From: Plumapathes pennacea
Taxonomy: Eukaryota; Cnidaria; Anthozoa; Antipatharia; Myriopathidae
Reading direction: 5' to 3'
Length of the DNA: 64,000 nucleotides
NCBI GenBank assembly: GCA_964036295.1
Contig: OZ038465.1
Coordinates: 26,632,870 to 26,696,869, forward strand
In this document: piece by piece, positions 46,201 through 56,933 of the stretch
Layout: each line of letters begins with the position of its first letter
How positions within the stretch are numbered: position 1 is the stretch's first letter
Notes under the pieces: generated by a model
Told to the model about the DNA's origin: nothing
The model's input: only the letters and a program-made list of their open reading frames with translations
Databases searched by the model: none
Translations under genes and position numbers: made by a program

Positions 46201-48061
46201 AAAACTAGAATTCACATTCACTTCATGAAATCAAAGTCCTACGTTGACCCTGTATTTTTTGATACTGGATGATTAATTTCTGCCTTCGGTGATCCTTTGT
46301 CTTGTTCAATCAATGTTGTGTCATTGTTGGTCGCCACGTTGGTCATTTGCGGGGTTGGGGAGGAGGGGGGGGGGGGGGGGGGGGGTTGGGGTTCGTACCG
46401 CTAACTGAATGCGGAATACATATCATTGCTAAGCTTTCAAGACGTCGATGGCTTGGTTTGTTTAGTGGGAATGCATCCGAGTGGTACTAATGACCTGACA
46501 GATATAAATGCCAAAACCATTTTAACAAGGCACAGTAATAAAAAACAAAGCCGTATATGAACAATGCAAAATTTCAGCATCTCGAGAGACGTCCATTTTT
46601 AAATAAATTGCTGACACTGTTTGACTTCTCTCTCAACGCTGCGCGGACAAAATTCGGCTGTCGCGTAGAGACGCAAAGCTTGAGTTTAAGCTTAGTGACG
46701 CAACCTTAAGTCGACTACAGTATGGGATTTTATTCTTTAGTCTCCTGAATTGCACAAACGACATGCAAAACTGATCAGATTAGAGTGACTCCAACACCTG
46801 CGCCGCTCTTCAGAAAACAAATTAGTTCTGTTTCAAGGAGTATTCAAACCTCTGGACAGATTTGTTTGAAGATTTGATTAGACCTTTTTTAATTTACCGG
46901 GAATACACGCGACACATGAGTATAAACCGAGTTTAGCGCCTGCCTATTATATCCGATTTATTTATCCGATACTGATTTAGTGAACCTGTTCAGTAGGAGC
47001 TAAATTAAGCTGCAGGTGAAGTAAATTAAGTCCTTGCCGAAGGGTCACAAGGTCCAAGGCCGCTGTTAGTGCTGTAAGTTAATTGCACCGTACATGTACG
47101 AAAGCTTCATGCGGCCGTGTGAAAAAAACGCAGAACTTAAATTCAGCCATGACCCATTCCTTTGTTACTACACTATCCGGTTTTACTGTTTTGTCTGTTC
47201 ACTCACACGAAACTTCAGCTAAACAGATAGGGTCCGATATCTGTGGCCCGCCCCTCCGGGGGGGGGGGGGGGGGGCACTCATTATAATTTTGGGTGATGG
47301 TGTGCCGCCCGGTCCTGAAAACTCTTACCCTATTTCAGACCAAAATACCTGATTTTCTATACCCTATGTTCACCACACACAAAAAAAATCGCTATTAAAT
47401 CGGCGCCAAATCGCCTCGAAAGTCACCATAAGCTGTAAGTAAGGACTCGTAATGTTATCTGAGCAGTTTCAGGAGTAAGATTTTTTTATTTTCACGCGTA
47501 AAATGTGATTTGAAAATCTCCCCATACAAATCCTTATTAACCGATCGGCCGTGACGTCATCAGACCTTGACCGATCAGGTGGGACTTAGTAACACTTGTG
47601 GGCTGCCTGTGCAAAAACTACAGAATGCCGTGGAATTTGTTCTTTGATATTTTGATATTTTTGTGGAGAGGGTACGGGGTTTCGGTCATGTGACAACTGA
47701 TAACCAAATAAGGCAGACATGTGCACATGCGCACGCGAATTCATGCCAGCACGTGCTGTCCACGTGAGTGTTCTTTGTGTTCCTTTGCCTAAATCGCTCG
47801 AAGGAAATTGTTTTTGTGTTTTTGGTCGATAACGAATCAAGTATTGAAGTGTTAACATCGCCCAATCTGCCTGATAAACTCTGCGGAAAAAAAAACCGGT
47901 TGTGGGACGAAGCCATCCCCAAGCCTCCCCAATCTTCCCCTCCGCTCGACCCAGGTTCTGCAGGTCAACAGGTTTCACCACCATTTGCAAGAACAACTTC
48001 ATATATACAGATATGCATTGTGGACTCTACATCATTTCTACATCAAAGATCTTGCGGTAAT
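43204..48061. other. Right edge of toxin array and 5' flank of LENG9-like gene
   Basis: No gene is supported. Bases 43,204 to about 45,720 match the upstream regions of copies B and C. From about 45,740 to 47,030 there is a further degraded partial copy of that upstream material, with a G-run at 46,365. The array then ends. Bases 47,255-47,370 are a dispersed G-run repeat. The last 500 bp before 48,062 probably hold the LENG9-like promoter and 5' UTR, with a TGACGTCA palindrome at 47552-47559. The frame of the gene stays open upstream to 47,768, but this part is not protein-like. Confidence 0.5.
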
Positions 48062-51000
48062 ATGGCGACCTCTTTCGATGTGGAAGAGCGGCTCATGGAA
48101 ATTGAAGCACTCAAAGCAATTTATGAGCACGAATTTAACACGTTCGATTCTGAGTCATCGGTGATTTGTCGAGTGAAACTGAAGGAATGCGACGTGGAGA
48201 TGACTTTCTCTCTACCAGGTATGGGATCCGTTTGTAGTCTGGTTTAATTTGCAGTTTGTAGGTAGAAAATTAAAATGAAATGTCGCGCCATTGGACATGG
48301 GGGAGATATTTTTAGGTTTATTCCAATAACTTTTATTAAAATGCGTCAGAAAGTTTTCGTACAATAAAAATATTTCTATTAAATATAAAATCTGTAGTTA
48401 GCGGTATAAGAATAAGCAGTTATTGGACGAGGTTGAGCAAAATATCGTGATTTGCCAGTGGCGAGCAAATCAATTATTATTTGCCGATGCCGGAGCAGGT
48501 AAATCACGATGTTTTGCGCGATAACCGAGTTCAATAATTGCTTATTATAAAATTATACTTTAACGCTAACTTATTGTTTTATCATTCGAGTGAGCTTGCA
48601 TTTCACAAATTATTTGGCATAAAATGTGTTGGGAAGCATGTGTTAGTGAAATGAGTGCCATCTTCACACAGCTGGAGAAAAATTGCAGGTGACTTACTGA
48701 AGTCTCTCGGCTAATCGAAGGAGAGAAAACAAGAAAGTATTGAATGAGGGTTTGATCTTGTATTGAAAGGTTAACTGTTTGATTGATTAATTAATAATTC
48801 TTGTTGTTACCCGGCAGATGACTATCCACATGGACTGCCAAACATCTCAGCAGAAAGAGGAGGGACTTGTATGAGAGCTCTGGAGTTACATTTGCAAACA
48901 CTGGCAGAAAACCTGAAAGGTGAAGTCATGATATATCTCCTGGTTGAGGAAGCGAAGGCATGGATAAGAAAATCAGAACCTTTGGAGACAAATGAATCTT
49001 CTACATGTATTGATGGCCAAGAAAAAAGTGCAAAACCAGATGAAGGAATGAATGTTTGCAAGTTCTTTGTCAGTGGGAAATGTAGGTTTGGAAGCAAATG
49101 CTTCAACAAACACGAAACACCAGGAAAAGTTAACCCCAGTTTAAAAGATGTGTCACTGCATTCAAAAATGAATCAGTTACAGTTGACCAATCCAGGCCAA
49201 GCTGAGGCCGGTGAAAAAAGTTCAAAGAAGAAATCAATGAAGACGGCCAGTGACGTTATTTCACGCATCCAGTGGGATGAAAACTTAGATGAGAGTGATT
49301 TTGTAGTAGGGTACCTGGACCGATTTGTTGGCATTGTCGAGAAGTGTTTTGGAGAGTTTAGTTGGGAAGATATTGCATCTGTGGATTACAATACCCTGTC
49401 TATTCCACAACATCGCATCCAGTATTTCAAATACCGTGACCAGCTAGTGTGGGACAAAAGAGAAAGATTAGACAGAGTGTTTGGTTCAACTGGATCTGGA
49501 GAGACCATCCTAGATGTGATAAAAGCTCTTAAACCTACAGACGAGCTTCATGGGGCTCCGTTGCACCAACAGGAAGCTTATGAGGACCTGGTTTCCATGA
49601 CTACGCCAGACAAATTACACACATGTGAACTGGAAAATGATTCTTCAGGTCCGAACTACTTTGTAGCTTTTCAAATTACTGATAATGGATTATGCGAACA
49701 AGTGCAGAAGGTATGTTCACCATACTCTTGCTGGTTTGAAATTGCTTATTAAACCATTAGGCTTGAATTAACCATTAGGTTAAGTTGGGTGTGTTCGATT
49801 GGGTCTATTCCGGAATAGCAAAGCTAAAATGACCCAACATTTTGCTTGTTATGGGGGGAGATTTTGTTTGAAATTGTCTTAGAAGCCTCCATGCTTGCAT
49901 TTTGAACAGCTCCCAATATTCATCCTAACCCTATCAGCTCCAAACCAAAGAATTTTACCAATCACCAGTGTTATTTCTATTCCCAATCAAACGACTGCCC
50001 TTAGTTGGAAAATTGAAGCTATGTTTACTAAAATATCTTTTGCTTCGCCTCTCCAGTCTGCTTCCATACCTGTTTCTATTTATAAGTGTAAGGAATTCAT
50101 GAATCACTAGAGTATACTGAAGGTGAAACTGTCTTCTGACTTATTCCTGTAGCACTTTACGTGAGGTCTCAAGGGCTCAGCAGGGCACACAATAATAATG
50201 CACCTCCCCCCTCCCCCCTCCCCATGAATTTGAATCACAGTTGAAGCTACTGAAAGCAGATACTTTTGGAAGCACAAAAAGTTTCCATAACTTGCAATAA
50301 TGTGTAAAATAATACAGTGTATGACTGAGCCAGAGTTTTAAATGAGGTTTTGTAGAGGTGTCCACTTACGAGTGTCCACCATTTTGACTAACAAAATCAT
50401 GCTGGTTTTTTGACAGCTTCAACAGTCTATCTGTACCATGGAGCCCAGTTTGGCATGCGACATCATACCCAAGCCCAACCTGCATGTGACACTTGTGATG
50501 CTCACACTAAAGAATGATGATGACATTACATCTGCCAAACAGGTTCTGAAGGCAATCCAGCCCGTTACGAAAAGCCTACTGCCACTTAACCATCATCTGG
50601 AGTTTCAGGGTCTTAGCTCATTCAGAGGCCGTGTCCTGTATGTACCTGTGAAATCAGATCCTGGGCTAGCAACTTTAGTTGACGCTCTCAAGTACAAATT
50701 TCACCAAGCTGGAATCTGTTTGGAAGGAAATCCGGACACTTTTGTTCCTCACATGACAGTTTTACGAATGGTTGGATCAAAGATGACTCCTGTGCAAGCC
50801 CAAGAGATATTTGCATCATTTGAAGCTTCACATAGTGGTTTTACTTTTGGCCACAACAGCATCACTTCTTTGGCTTTGTGCCCAAAATCTGCCCCAAACA
50901 ACCCACATAACTACAGCGTTGTCACAGTACAGAACTCGCTAGCTGCTTTGTCATCAACTTTACCCACAAAACTCTTACAACACTTAGAAAACCTTTACAT

Positions 51001-51134
51001 GGAAAGAGCATGTAGTGAAAGTGAACGAGATGAGTTGAACAAGCTGTTTACATCAACTGACTCTTATGATATGGAATGTGCTTTTTCAAAGCTTACTCAC
51101 TTGAGTCAAGAAAGAAGCAGGTAAGAACCATATT

Positions 51135-51166
<32 letters not shown>

Positions 51167-53271
51167 ATCCAATTCATATCCTTAGTGTTACATATACTGT
51201 ACGTGGGGTATGGGACTATACAGTTAAAAGTAATGTACAGAATACAACCATATTATATAATACACATAATGTGATTATTGAAGTTGAAGTGGAATATATA
51301 CGGGATTTTTTTTAGAGTGATTACATAAAGGACATGTATATAGACACGAGTGTTTTACTGGAAAATATACCGTGCGTAAAATCCATACGAAACTACATCC
51401 AGGACCCAAGTGGCGTATTTTCCATATCCTCACTAGTGAGGATATCGTTGGCATCATTTCTCGCTTTTACATGGTTGTTTGTGCAATTTCTCGTAAAACA
51501 CTTGTGTCTAATATTATAAAAAGAAAATTACACGGCGGCTTGAAGATATGGATTTTATTTTCTCATGGTAAAAACAATATTTTACTCACTCACGAAGCGC
51601 TCGTTCGTAAAATATTGTTTTTACCACTTGAAAATAAAATTCATATCTTCGCGCCACCATGTAATATCCTCTATATATTAGTGAAAAGAAGTACGGTACT
51701 GGTTTTGCCTGGAAAAGAAACTCTAGGGAGTTTGTATGCACAGACAGCACGTTATACATATGTTCTGCAGTTACAGTGTAATAAGAGTCTAAGAAAAGGA
51801 CAAACAAACAAACAGAAAATAAAAAAAGTAAAATAAATAATAAATAAATAAAAAGATCGGTTACACAGAGGTTTCTTTCAGGTGTTTAGGGTGGCACTGA
51901 GGGGCAACCAGTATTGGATGTTTCATAATTTCTTGTCACCAAGCCCTGAATTTACCTGTCCAACCAAATTTTTTCAACTGTTGATTTGGAGCACTCTGTA
52001 CAGTATGTTCACATGCCACTATAAGTCTGAGTATGGGATGCCAGAAGTTAAGAGGGTTTCTGCTGAAAACTTGAGTAATGATCACGGTAAAACGAAACAA
52101 TTCTTGTACCAACACAACTTGTTTGTGATTTAGAATTTTTTGCCACTTACTTGAAGATCTTGATGCCAGGCATCTTTCACTGTAAAACACCGAAAGATAA
52201 TTCACAAAACTCTCTAAGAAACAGGAGGACGATTATTCCTATCAAACTCTTATATTTTTGCAATGATAATGTATGTATATTGCCCATTTTGAGCTACATG
52301 TAGGAAGGCAACCAAAAGAATCACATCTTCCCTGACGCTTCCTGAATGTTTTTGCTTTTGGTGTTACTCATGCATGATCATCCTACATCACAATATTAGT
52401 CAAACTAGGAATTCAAAATAAATCACATGTATAGTGCTTCTTTTTCTGGTACTGACATTTTGCGTGCATCGCTTGAAATTACAGCTGAAAACCTCTTAAT
52501 CTCTGACATCCCATAATGTATTTGTTCATGTTTGCATTTGAACGAGTTTCATTGAAGCTCCTAAGTGTGGTTAAATGAAGTATTGTATTGTATGTTTGGT
52601 GATAAAGTCATGCTTGGTTTTGGCACAATAGTATCAGTAATAATTATAAAGGCTTGATCTAGGTATCTTATTATCCTTTGGTCTTATGTTCCAGTTCTGT
52701 GACTTCAAAACAAGATCGCTTGCTGATCATTCTCCGTGGAATACATGGTAGTGGCAAGACATACTTGGCAGAGAATTCCGTGGAAGCAAAAGAGCAAGGA
52801 AGAATGAGAATTTGTAGCTCACACCACCTATTTCAAAGAAGGAGTGGCCAAGCACTGCTGGATCCATCTGAAATGGGTATCGCTGAGGCCTATTGTCGCA
52901 CACAATTCCTAGAGGCACTGGAGTCATCGGTACAGCTTATAGTTATTGATGGAGTTCATTCCCAGCTGTGGGAATACGTCGTGTATAAGCATGTTGCACA
53001 TGCCTTTGGTTACACATGCCATGTGCTGGAAGTTCATTGCGAGGAGCCTGAAGATATCCAAGCTTGTCACCAGCATTGCAGCTCACCCCAGTCTTTAGAT
53101 CACTTGTTGGACGTGGTGGAAAGCTGGCAGCACGACCCAGACGCAGTGACCATTGGGCCATGGTTTAAGGAACCCTTGATTAACAGAGGGGCAGGGAAAA
53201 GTCTGCTGGAGTTGATTGGACTTGGAGAAGGAAATCACACAAACAAACTGCTCCCCCATGAATCTCAGTAA
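48062..53271 (+). CDS. LENG9-like protein: RWD, CCCH zinc finger, MJ1316, 2H phosphoesterase and P-loop kinase domains
   Basis: Four exons, 48062-48218, 48818-49710, 50417-51120 and 52695-53271, join in frame at GT/AG sites to give about 776 residues. Residues 1 to about 110 form an RWD domain (EALKAIYEHEF, and a YPHGLP motif across the first junction). A C-x7-C-x5-C-x3-H zinc finger follows (Cys133, Cys141, Cys147, His151). Residues 199-278 match the MJ1316/DUF504 domain (ISRIQWDENLD.., VDYNTLSIPQHRIQYF). Residues 340-560 are an AKAP7/2H phosphoesterase domain with both signatures, HVTL at 373 and HMTV at 462. The last exon adds an N4BP2L-type P-loop kinase with GIHGSGKT at 600-607. Human LENG9 has the zinc finger, MJ1316 and AKAP7-like parts. 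The substrate is unknown, and the domain set suggests RNA-end binding and processing. The start was chosen because the RWD domain begins there and the context is AATATGG. The stop overlaps a donor-like GTAAGAG, so a further exon cannot be excluded. Confidence 0.88.
51134..51167. repeat. (ATC)n microsatellite
   Basis: A pure ATC trinucleotide run of about 11 units lies 14 bp into intron 3 of the LENG9-like gene. Confidence 0.95.
51338..51674. repeat. Palindrome-rich dispersed element, copy 1
   Basis: This roughly 340-bp element in intron 3 of the LENG9-like gene matches 60112-60450 in a CLEC16A intron, in the opposite orientation. It consists of two back-to-back hairpins. One is centred on ATCCTCACTAGTGAGGATAT and the other on GAAGCGCTCGTTCG, flanked by AAAATATTGTTTTTACCA arms. 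Confidence 0.75.
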
Positions 53272-54016
53272 GAGTTCAGTAGGGCAGATTGTACAGCAAA
53301 GGCAGATTTTATGGGGTTTATACACACATTCATGCACAATTGGTGATGAAAATTGTTTAATACTAGCTTCAGAATCAAAGGAGCTGTACCCTAATTTTCA
53401 AGAGTTTTTAACAAGAATGGCTGCAACTAAGCGAGCAGAAAGGACCTCTGGGAGTGTTAGGTAGCAATCTCATTTCCATGAGTTCAGAATCTGAACGTTA
53501 TCGCTGATTGGTTAATTGCCTCATGACCTTGGTAACTGAAAGCTGCTAAGTTTTGATTGGTTCTTTTAAACCAGTATTACCAGTTCTGTCCTCGCATGCC
53601 CAGAGGTTTCCTTGCCACAGTTTGCCTTTGCTGCTCTCTGATGAGCTTTCACCGCTCTTCATTGGCAAGTGAGGAAACTCTGAAACCGGGGTAAAGGAGC
53701 TGTTGCGTTTGGCCTAAACATCAGACTTTGAAGCTCCCGGATAACATCAGCAACCACGATTAAAGCTAAATCCCAGCTGCATACACTGAATATGTACATA
53801 GTTTTTGTGTTAACCCTTTCACTCCCAAGAGTGATCAAATTCAATTTTCTCCCTCTGTTTTGGTAGCACAAATATACAACACAGTAAGGAGAACTTGGTT
53901 TTTGATACCTTGCTCAGGTGATAGCTGATTAAACTATCAATTCTCACTACATCACTCATACAATTTCCTCTTAAAAAGTTGGGAGAATCTGCATTTTGAA
54001 CTTGGGAGTGTTTGTG
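53272..54016. other. Convergent 3' space between LENG9-like and MED11 genes
   Basis: Holds the 3' ends of two convergent genes. The only structured feature is a CTTTCACTCC-family element at about 53815-54013, whose right edge abuts the MED11 stop codon. I saw no clear AATAAA polyadenylation signal for either gene here, and no extra gene. Confidence 0.5.
53815..54013. repeat. CTTTCACTCC-family element next to the MED11 stop codon
   Basis: The ends CCCTTTCACTCCCAAGAG and CTTGGGAGTG are inverted. The flanks TTTTGTGTTAA on the left and TTTGTGTTAA on the right look like a target duplication of about 10 bp. Confidence 0.65.
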
Positions 54017-56711
54017 TTAAACTAAGTTGGCACTTGTGAGCTGGTTGTTAGTCTGTTGTATATCCTGCAGCTGTTGTCTGACTTGACTGACTCTGGAACA
54101 TGAAAGTTCAAAGTCCTGGAAGAGAACACACAAATTTAATAAAAAGAGGTTATTACACGGGAAGGAGTGCAATACGGCGAAGTATTTTTACGAGTCGGTT
54201 TTATTTTTTCGAGCCTGCTTCAGGCGAGAAAAAATAAAACTGACGAGTAAAAATACAGCCGTATTGCACGACTTTTCGTGTAATAAATTGTTTATTACAC
54301 GACAAGCGAAGCAGGGCAAACATTCTCGCCGCGCGCAAAATGGAACAAAAAAAATGACGCGTTCGTAAACTTTGCTTGCGAAAACTGATCACGTAAGCTA
54401 ATAAACCAGTTGATCTGGTTCCTGACGAGTGCAATACGCTCCCATCTTTGTACTCGTTTTGGCCCGTATTTGCACTCGAAAATGTGAAGTCGTGTAATAA
54501 TGAATGTTACTAACATCCAACACATCAATCTGTCATCGCAGTATCCCAGTTTATTCTCCCCTGAAGAAAAATACATCCAAAAACCCTCAAAGAAGTGTAT
54601 GTTGTCAAATAATTAAATATGAGAAATCCTCAAATAAGCACCCGGGGCACTTACTGTACCATATTTCCCTTGATTAAGCACCTTCCTTAAAATATGTGCC
54701 CTCCCTCAATTGAGTGCCCCCTCCCCCAAAACATGTACAGTATGAGATGAACAAATGGCATGCTTATAAGTTATGGCTGATAAAGAAAAGGAGTTAAGGC
54801 CGTTTCACACTGGACGCGTCGCAACACACTGTAACAGTATGTGACAATGCGACAAAATTAGATCCCGGTCATTCCTTCAATCCGATTCACACCGGACACG
54901 GCACGACATTCGCTATGTTGCGCTGCATCCGGTGTGAATCGGATTGAAGGAATAAGCGGGATCTAATTTTGTTCACTATGTCACACCACGTCCGGTGTGA
55001 ATTGGATTGAAGGAATGACCGGGATCTAATTTTGTTGCGTTGTTGCATGTACTGTAGTTACAGCGTGTCGCGACGCGTCCAGTGTGAAATGGCCTTTAGA
55101 CAGTGAACTTTCTCTAAGGCAGCACGTACCCTCAGGACCAAATTTACTGTCTGCCTCAGAGAGGTGTCCGCCTTAAAAAATATTATATTTTCCCAAATCG
55201 TGGCCAGATGGTCATATATTTTTGTAATGTGTAACATTTGCTCATGAACAACAACATACAGTAATATTATTTTTGATTAGTTTGCCAAACACATACAACA
55301 TGTTCACAAAACGTCACATCGATTACAATGGTGCAATAGCCTTGCCCTGTGGAGGAAGGGGGAGGGGGAGGGGGCAGGGACTAAAGGTGGACTGGAACAA
55401 GCAAATGCAGGGGGAAGGAGAGGAATGGGGAGGGGAGGGTAAGGGTTGTCCTCTCCCCACCCCCCTTCCTCCACCAACTTGCTTCAACCCATGCTAGCCT
55501 GTTCATTCCTCCCCAGTCCCCTCCTCCTCCCCTCCCCTCCCCCCAGAGGGCCAAGCTATGGAGACTAGAGGGTTTACAGCTAGCATTTCTTCCTCTAATT
55601 TCCCACCTTGTCCACTCCATACGATGATCCCTCGTGTGGCTGTCCAGTGGCTACTTGTGTCAGGTAATTAATTTGTTCCAACAAACCTTTCTCCACTCCC
55701 TGTGAGAAAGAACAAGGGATACGGTATACATTATCACAGCAGAACTTACAATGGTCTAGATCTCTGGGTCACTTGATTCAGGGGTGTGACTTCAGGGGGG
55801 GAGGGTAGCTAAAATTTTACGCAGGCAGCCCAAGCGGTGGGGTCTGGGGCCAGTGTTTGATTTTATAAAAGTTAGAGATAATGCATCAAACATTGAAACA
55901 AAATGATTGGCTAAAATTTAGAACAGAGGTACTTTACAATAAACACACCAGGTAAGCTTCGTTCATTCTATTTCAATATTTGGTGCATTATTCCTGCTCT
56001 GGGGGAGGGGGGGGGGGGACTGAAAATCCTTACCCTATTTCAGACCAAAATTTGCAATTTTTCAACCCTTTTTTGACCAAAATGTGCGATTTTTTGACCC
56101 TATTTTAGACCAAAATGTGCAATTCTTTGACCAATTTTAGACTAAAATGTGCGATTTTGGACCCAATTTCAGACCAAATATCAAAATCTCCAACCGTATT
56201 CCAGACCAAAGGCTCAAAATCGATACCCCATTTCAGACTAAAATGCTGAAAATGATACCCTTTGGGGCAGCACATACCTTATATGGCTCATGTATGGGAA
56301 TCCCCCTCCCCCCTCCATCCCGGGGGATTTAGCAACTGGCTAAATCTTTGTCAAGAAATTAAGTTGAAATGTCACGCACATTATTGCTTAGAAGGAAAAG
56401 TTCTATTTCTTCGAAAAGGGAGATTGGTGTGATATTTCGCGGGAGAGTCAGGCGGCTAAAGCTCAAATTACCTCGAGGGATTTCACAAATTCGGTTGCTT
56501 TGGAGACCACAACATCCTCGGACGGCGCTTCTTTCGACAGCTCCAAGACAGTGTTCCCAGCGCTTTCAATTACTTTGACAATGTCCTAAAAATCAACCAA
56601 TTGTTTATAGGTCTACAAGTAAGACAAAGCACAACAACTAGTACAGCACATCGTAAAACACACCTTCTCTATTTCTTCGAGCTGTCTTAAGCGCTCACGA
56701 GATTGCGTCAT
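54017..56711 (-). CDS. MED11: Mediator complex subunit 11
   Basis: Small head-module subunit of the Mediator coactivator, nuclear, bridging transcription factors and RNA polymerase II. Four minus-strand exons, 56664-56711, 56472-56585, 55607-55699 and 54017-54115, are all phase 0 and all bounded by GT/AG. They give exactly 117 residues, equal to the human protein. Conserved segments are [10 protein letters not shown] (exon 1), [11 protein letters not shown] (exon 2) and [16 protein letters not shown] (exon 3), the hallmark block of the family. Exon 4 is more diverged but keeps the helical, Gln-rich tail. The start ATG at 56709-56711 lies 222 bp from the divergent CLEC16A start. Each exon is shorter than 115 bp, so simple ORF scanning misses the gene. 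Intron 3 contains several inverted-repeat elements and a G-rich tract. Confidence 0.93.
54140..54510. repeat. TATTACACG palindromic dispersed element, copy 1
   Basis: The left part is a hairpin around TTTTATTTTTTCGAGCCTGC and its complement, and both ends carry CGTGTAATA. A related, inverted and shorter copy is at about 60930-61190 in a CLEC16A intron. Confidence 0.65.
54798..55094. mobile_element. MITE with GGCCGTTTCACACTGGACGC ends
   Basis: The terminal inverted repeats GGCCGTTTCACACTGGACGC and its complement (one mismatch) are flanked by TTAA and TTTA. The interior repeats TCACACCGGAC-type and CCTTCAATCCGATTCAC motifs in both directions. It lies in intron 3 of MED11. Confidence 0.7.
55349..55553. 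repeat. G-rich then C-rich mirror tract in MED11 intron 3
   Basis: About 90 bp of purine-rich, GGGGAGGGGG-type sequence is followed by about 100 bp of its pyrimidine-rich counterpart. The two halves form an imperfect inverted repeat, and each has several G4 or C4 runs. Chance ORFs on both strands here are low complexity. Confidence 0.6.
55998..56335. repeat. Dispersed G-run repeat, CAGACCAAAAT subrepeats
   Basis: Same family as 8283-8570, in the same orientation, located in MED11 intron 2. Five or six subunits of the type CCCTATTTCAGACCAAAAT are visible between the poly-G start and the CCCTTTGGGGC end. Confidence 0.65.
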
Positions 56712-56933
56712 ATTTTTCTGTCTGCTGATCTTTTCCCTCGTATCACAGAATTCTTCTCTTTACCGCCGCCATCTTGTTTGGGGAAGTGTTTAGCCGCTGA
56801 CCGACCGCAGTGCAGGCATCATCACGTGACGTGGCCACTACAGCAGTAACAAATATGGCTGCCGTCATTAGAGTCGGCTGTTGTTTCATATCTATCACTT
56901 CATCCGTTCTCCAGGAATTGTGATCAGCTGAGA
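56712..56933. promoter_or_regulatory. Bidirectional promoter between MED11 and CLEC16A
   Basis: The 222 bp separate the two divergent start codons. It contains GCCGCCATCTTG at 56765-56776, a good YY1-type core on the minus strand, and a second YY1-like ATATGGCTGC at 56853-56862. TCACGTGAC at 56822-56830 is a palindromic E-box matching nine of ten bases of the CLEAR/TFEB consensus and overlaps a GTGACGTGG. No TATA box is obvious, as expected for a housekeeping promoter. Motif function is inferred from sequence only. Confidence 0.65.

Noticed and set aside
47768-48061. Upstream extension of the LENG9-like protein by 98 codons
   Set aside because: The sequence is proline/serine-rich and unlike any domain. 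The RWD domain begins right at the ATG at 48062, which has a good context. The upstream part is more likely 5' UTR.
50177-50365. 62-codon minus-strand frame with a GGGRGE stretch
   Set aside because: Low-complexity intronic sequence derived from a C-rich run within a dispersed repeat.
56369-56578. 69-codon plus-strand frame
   Set aside because: It is the antisense of MED11 exon 2 and its intron.
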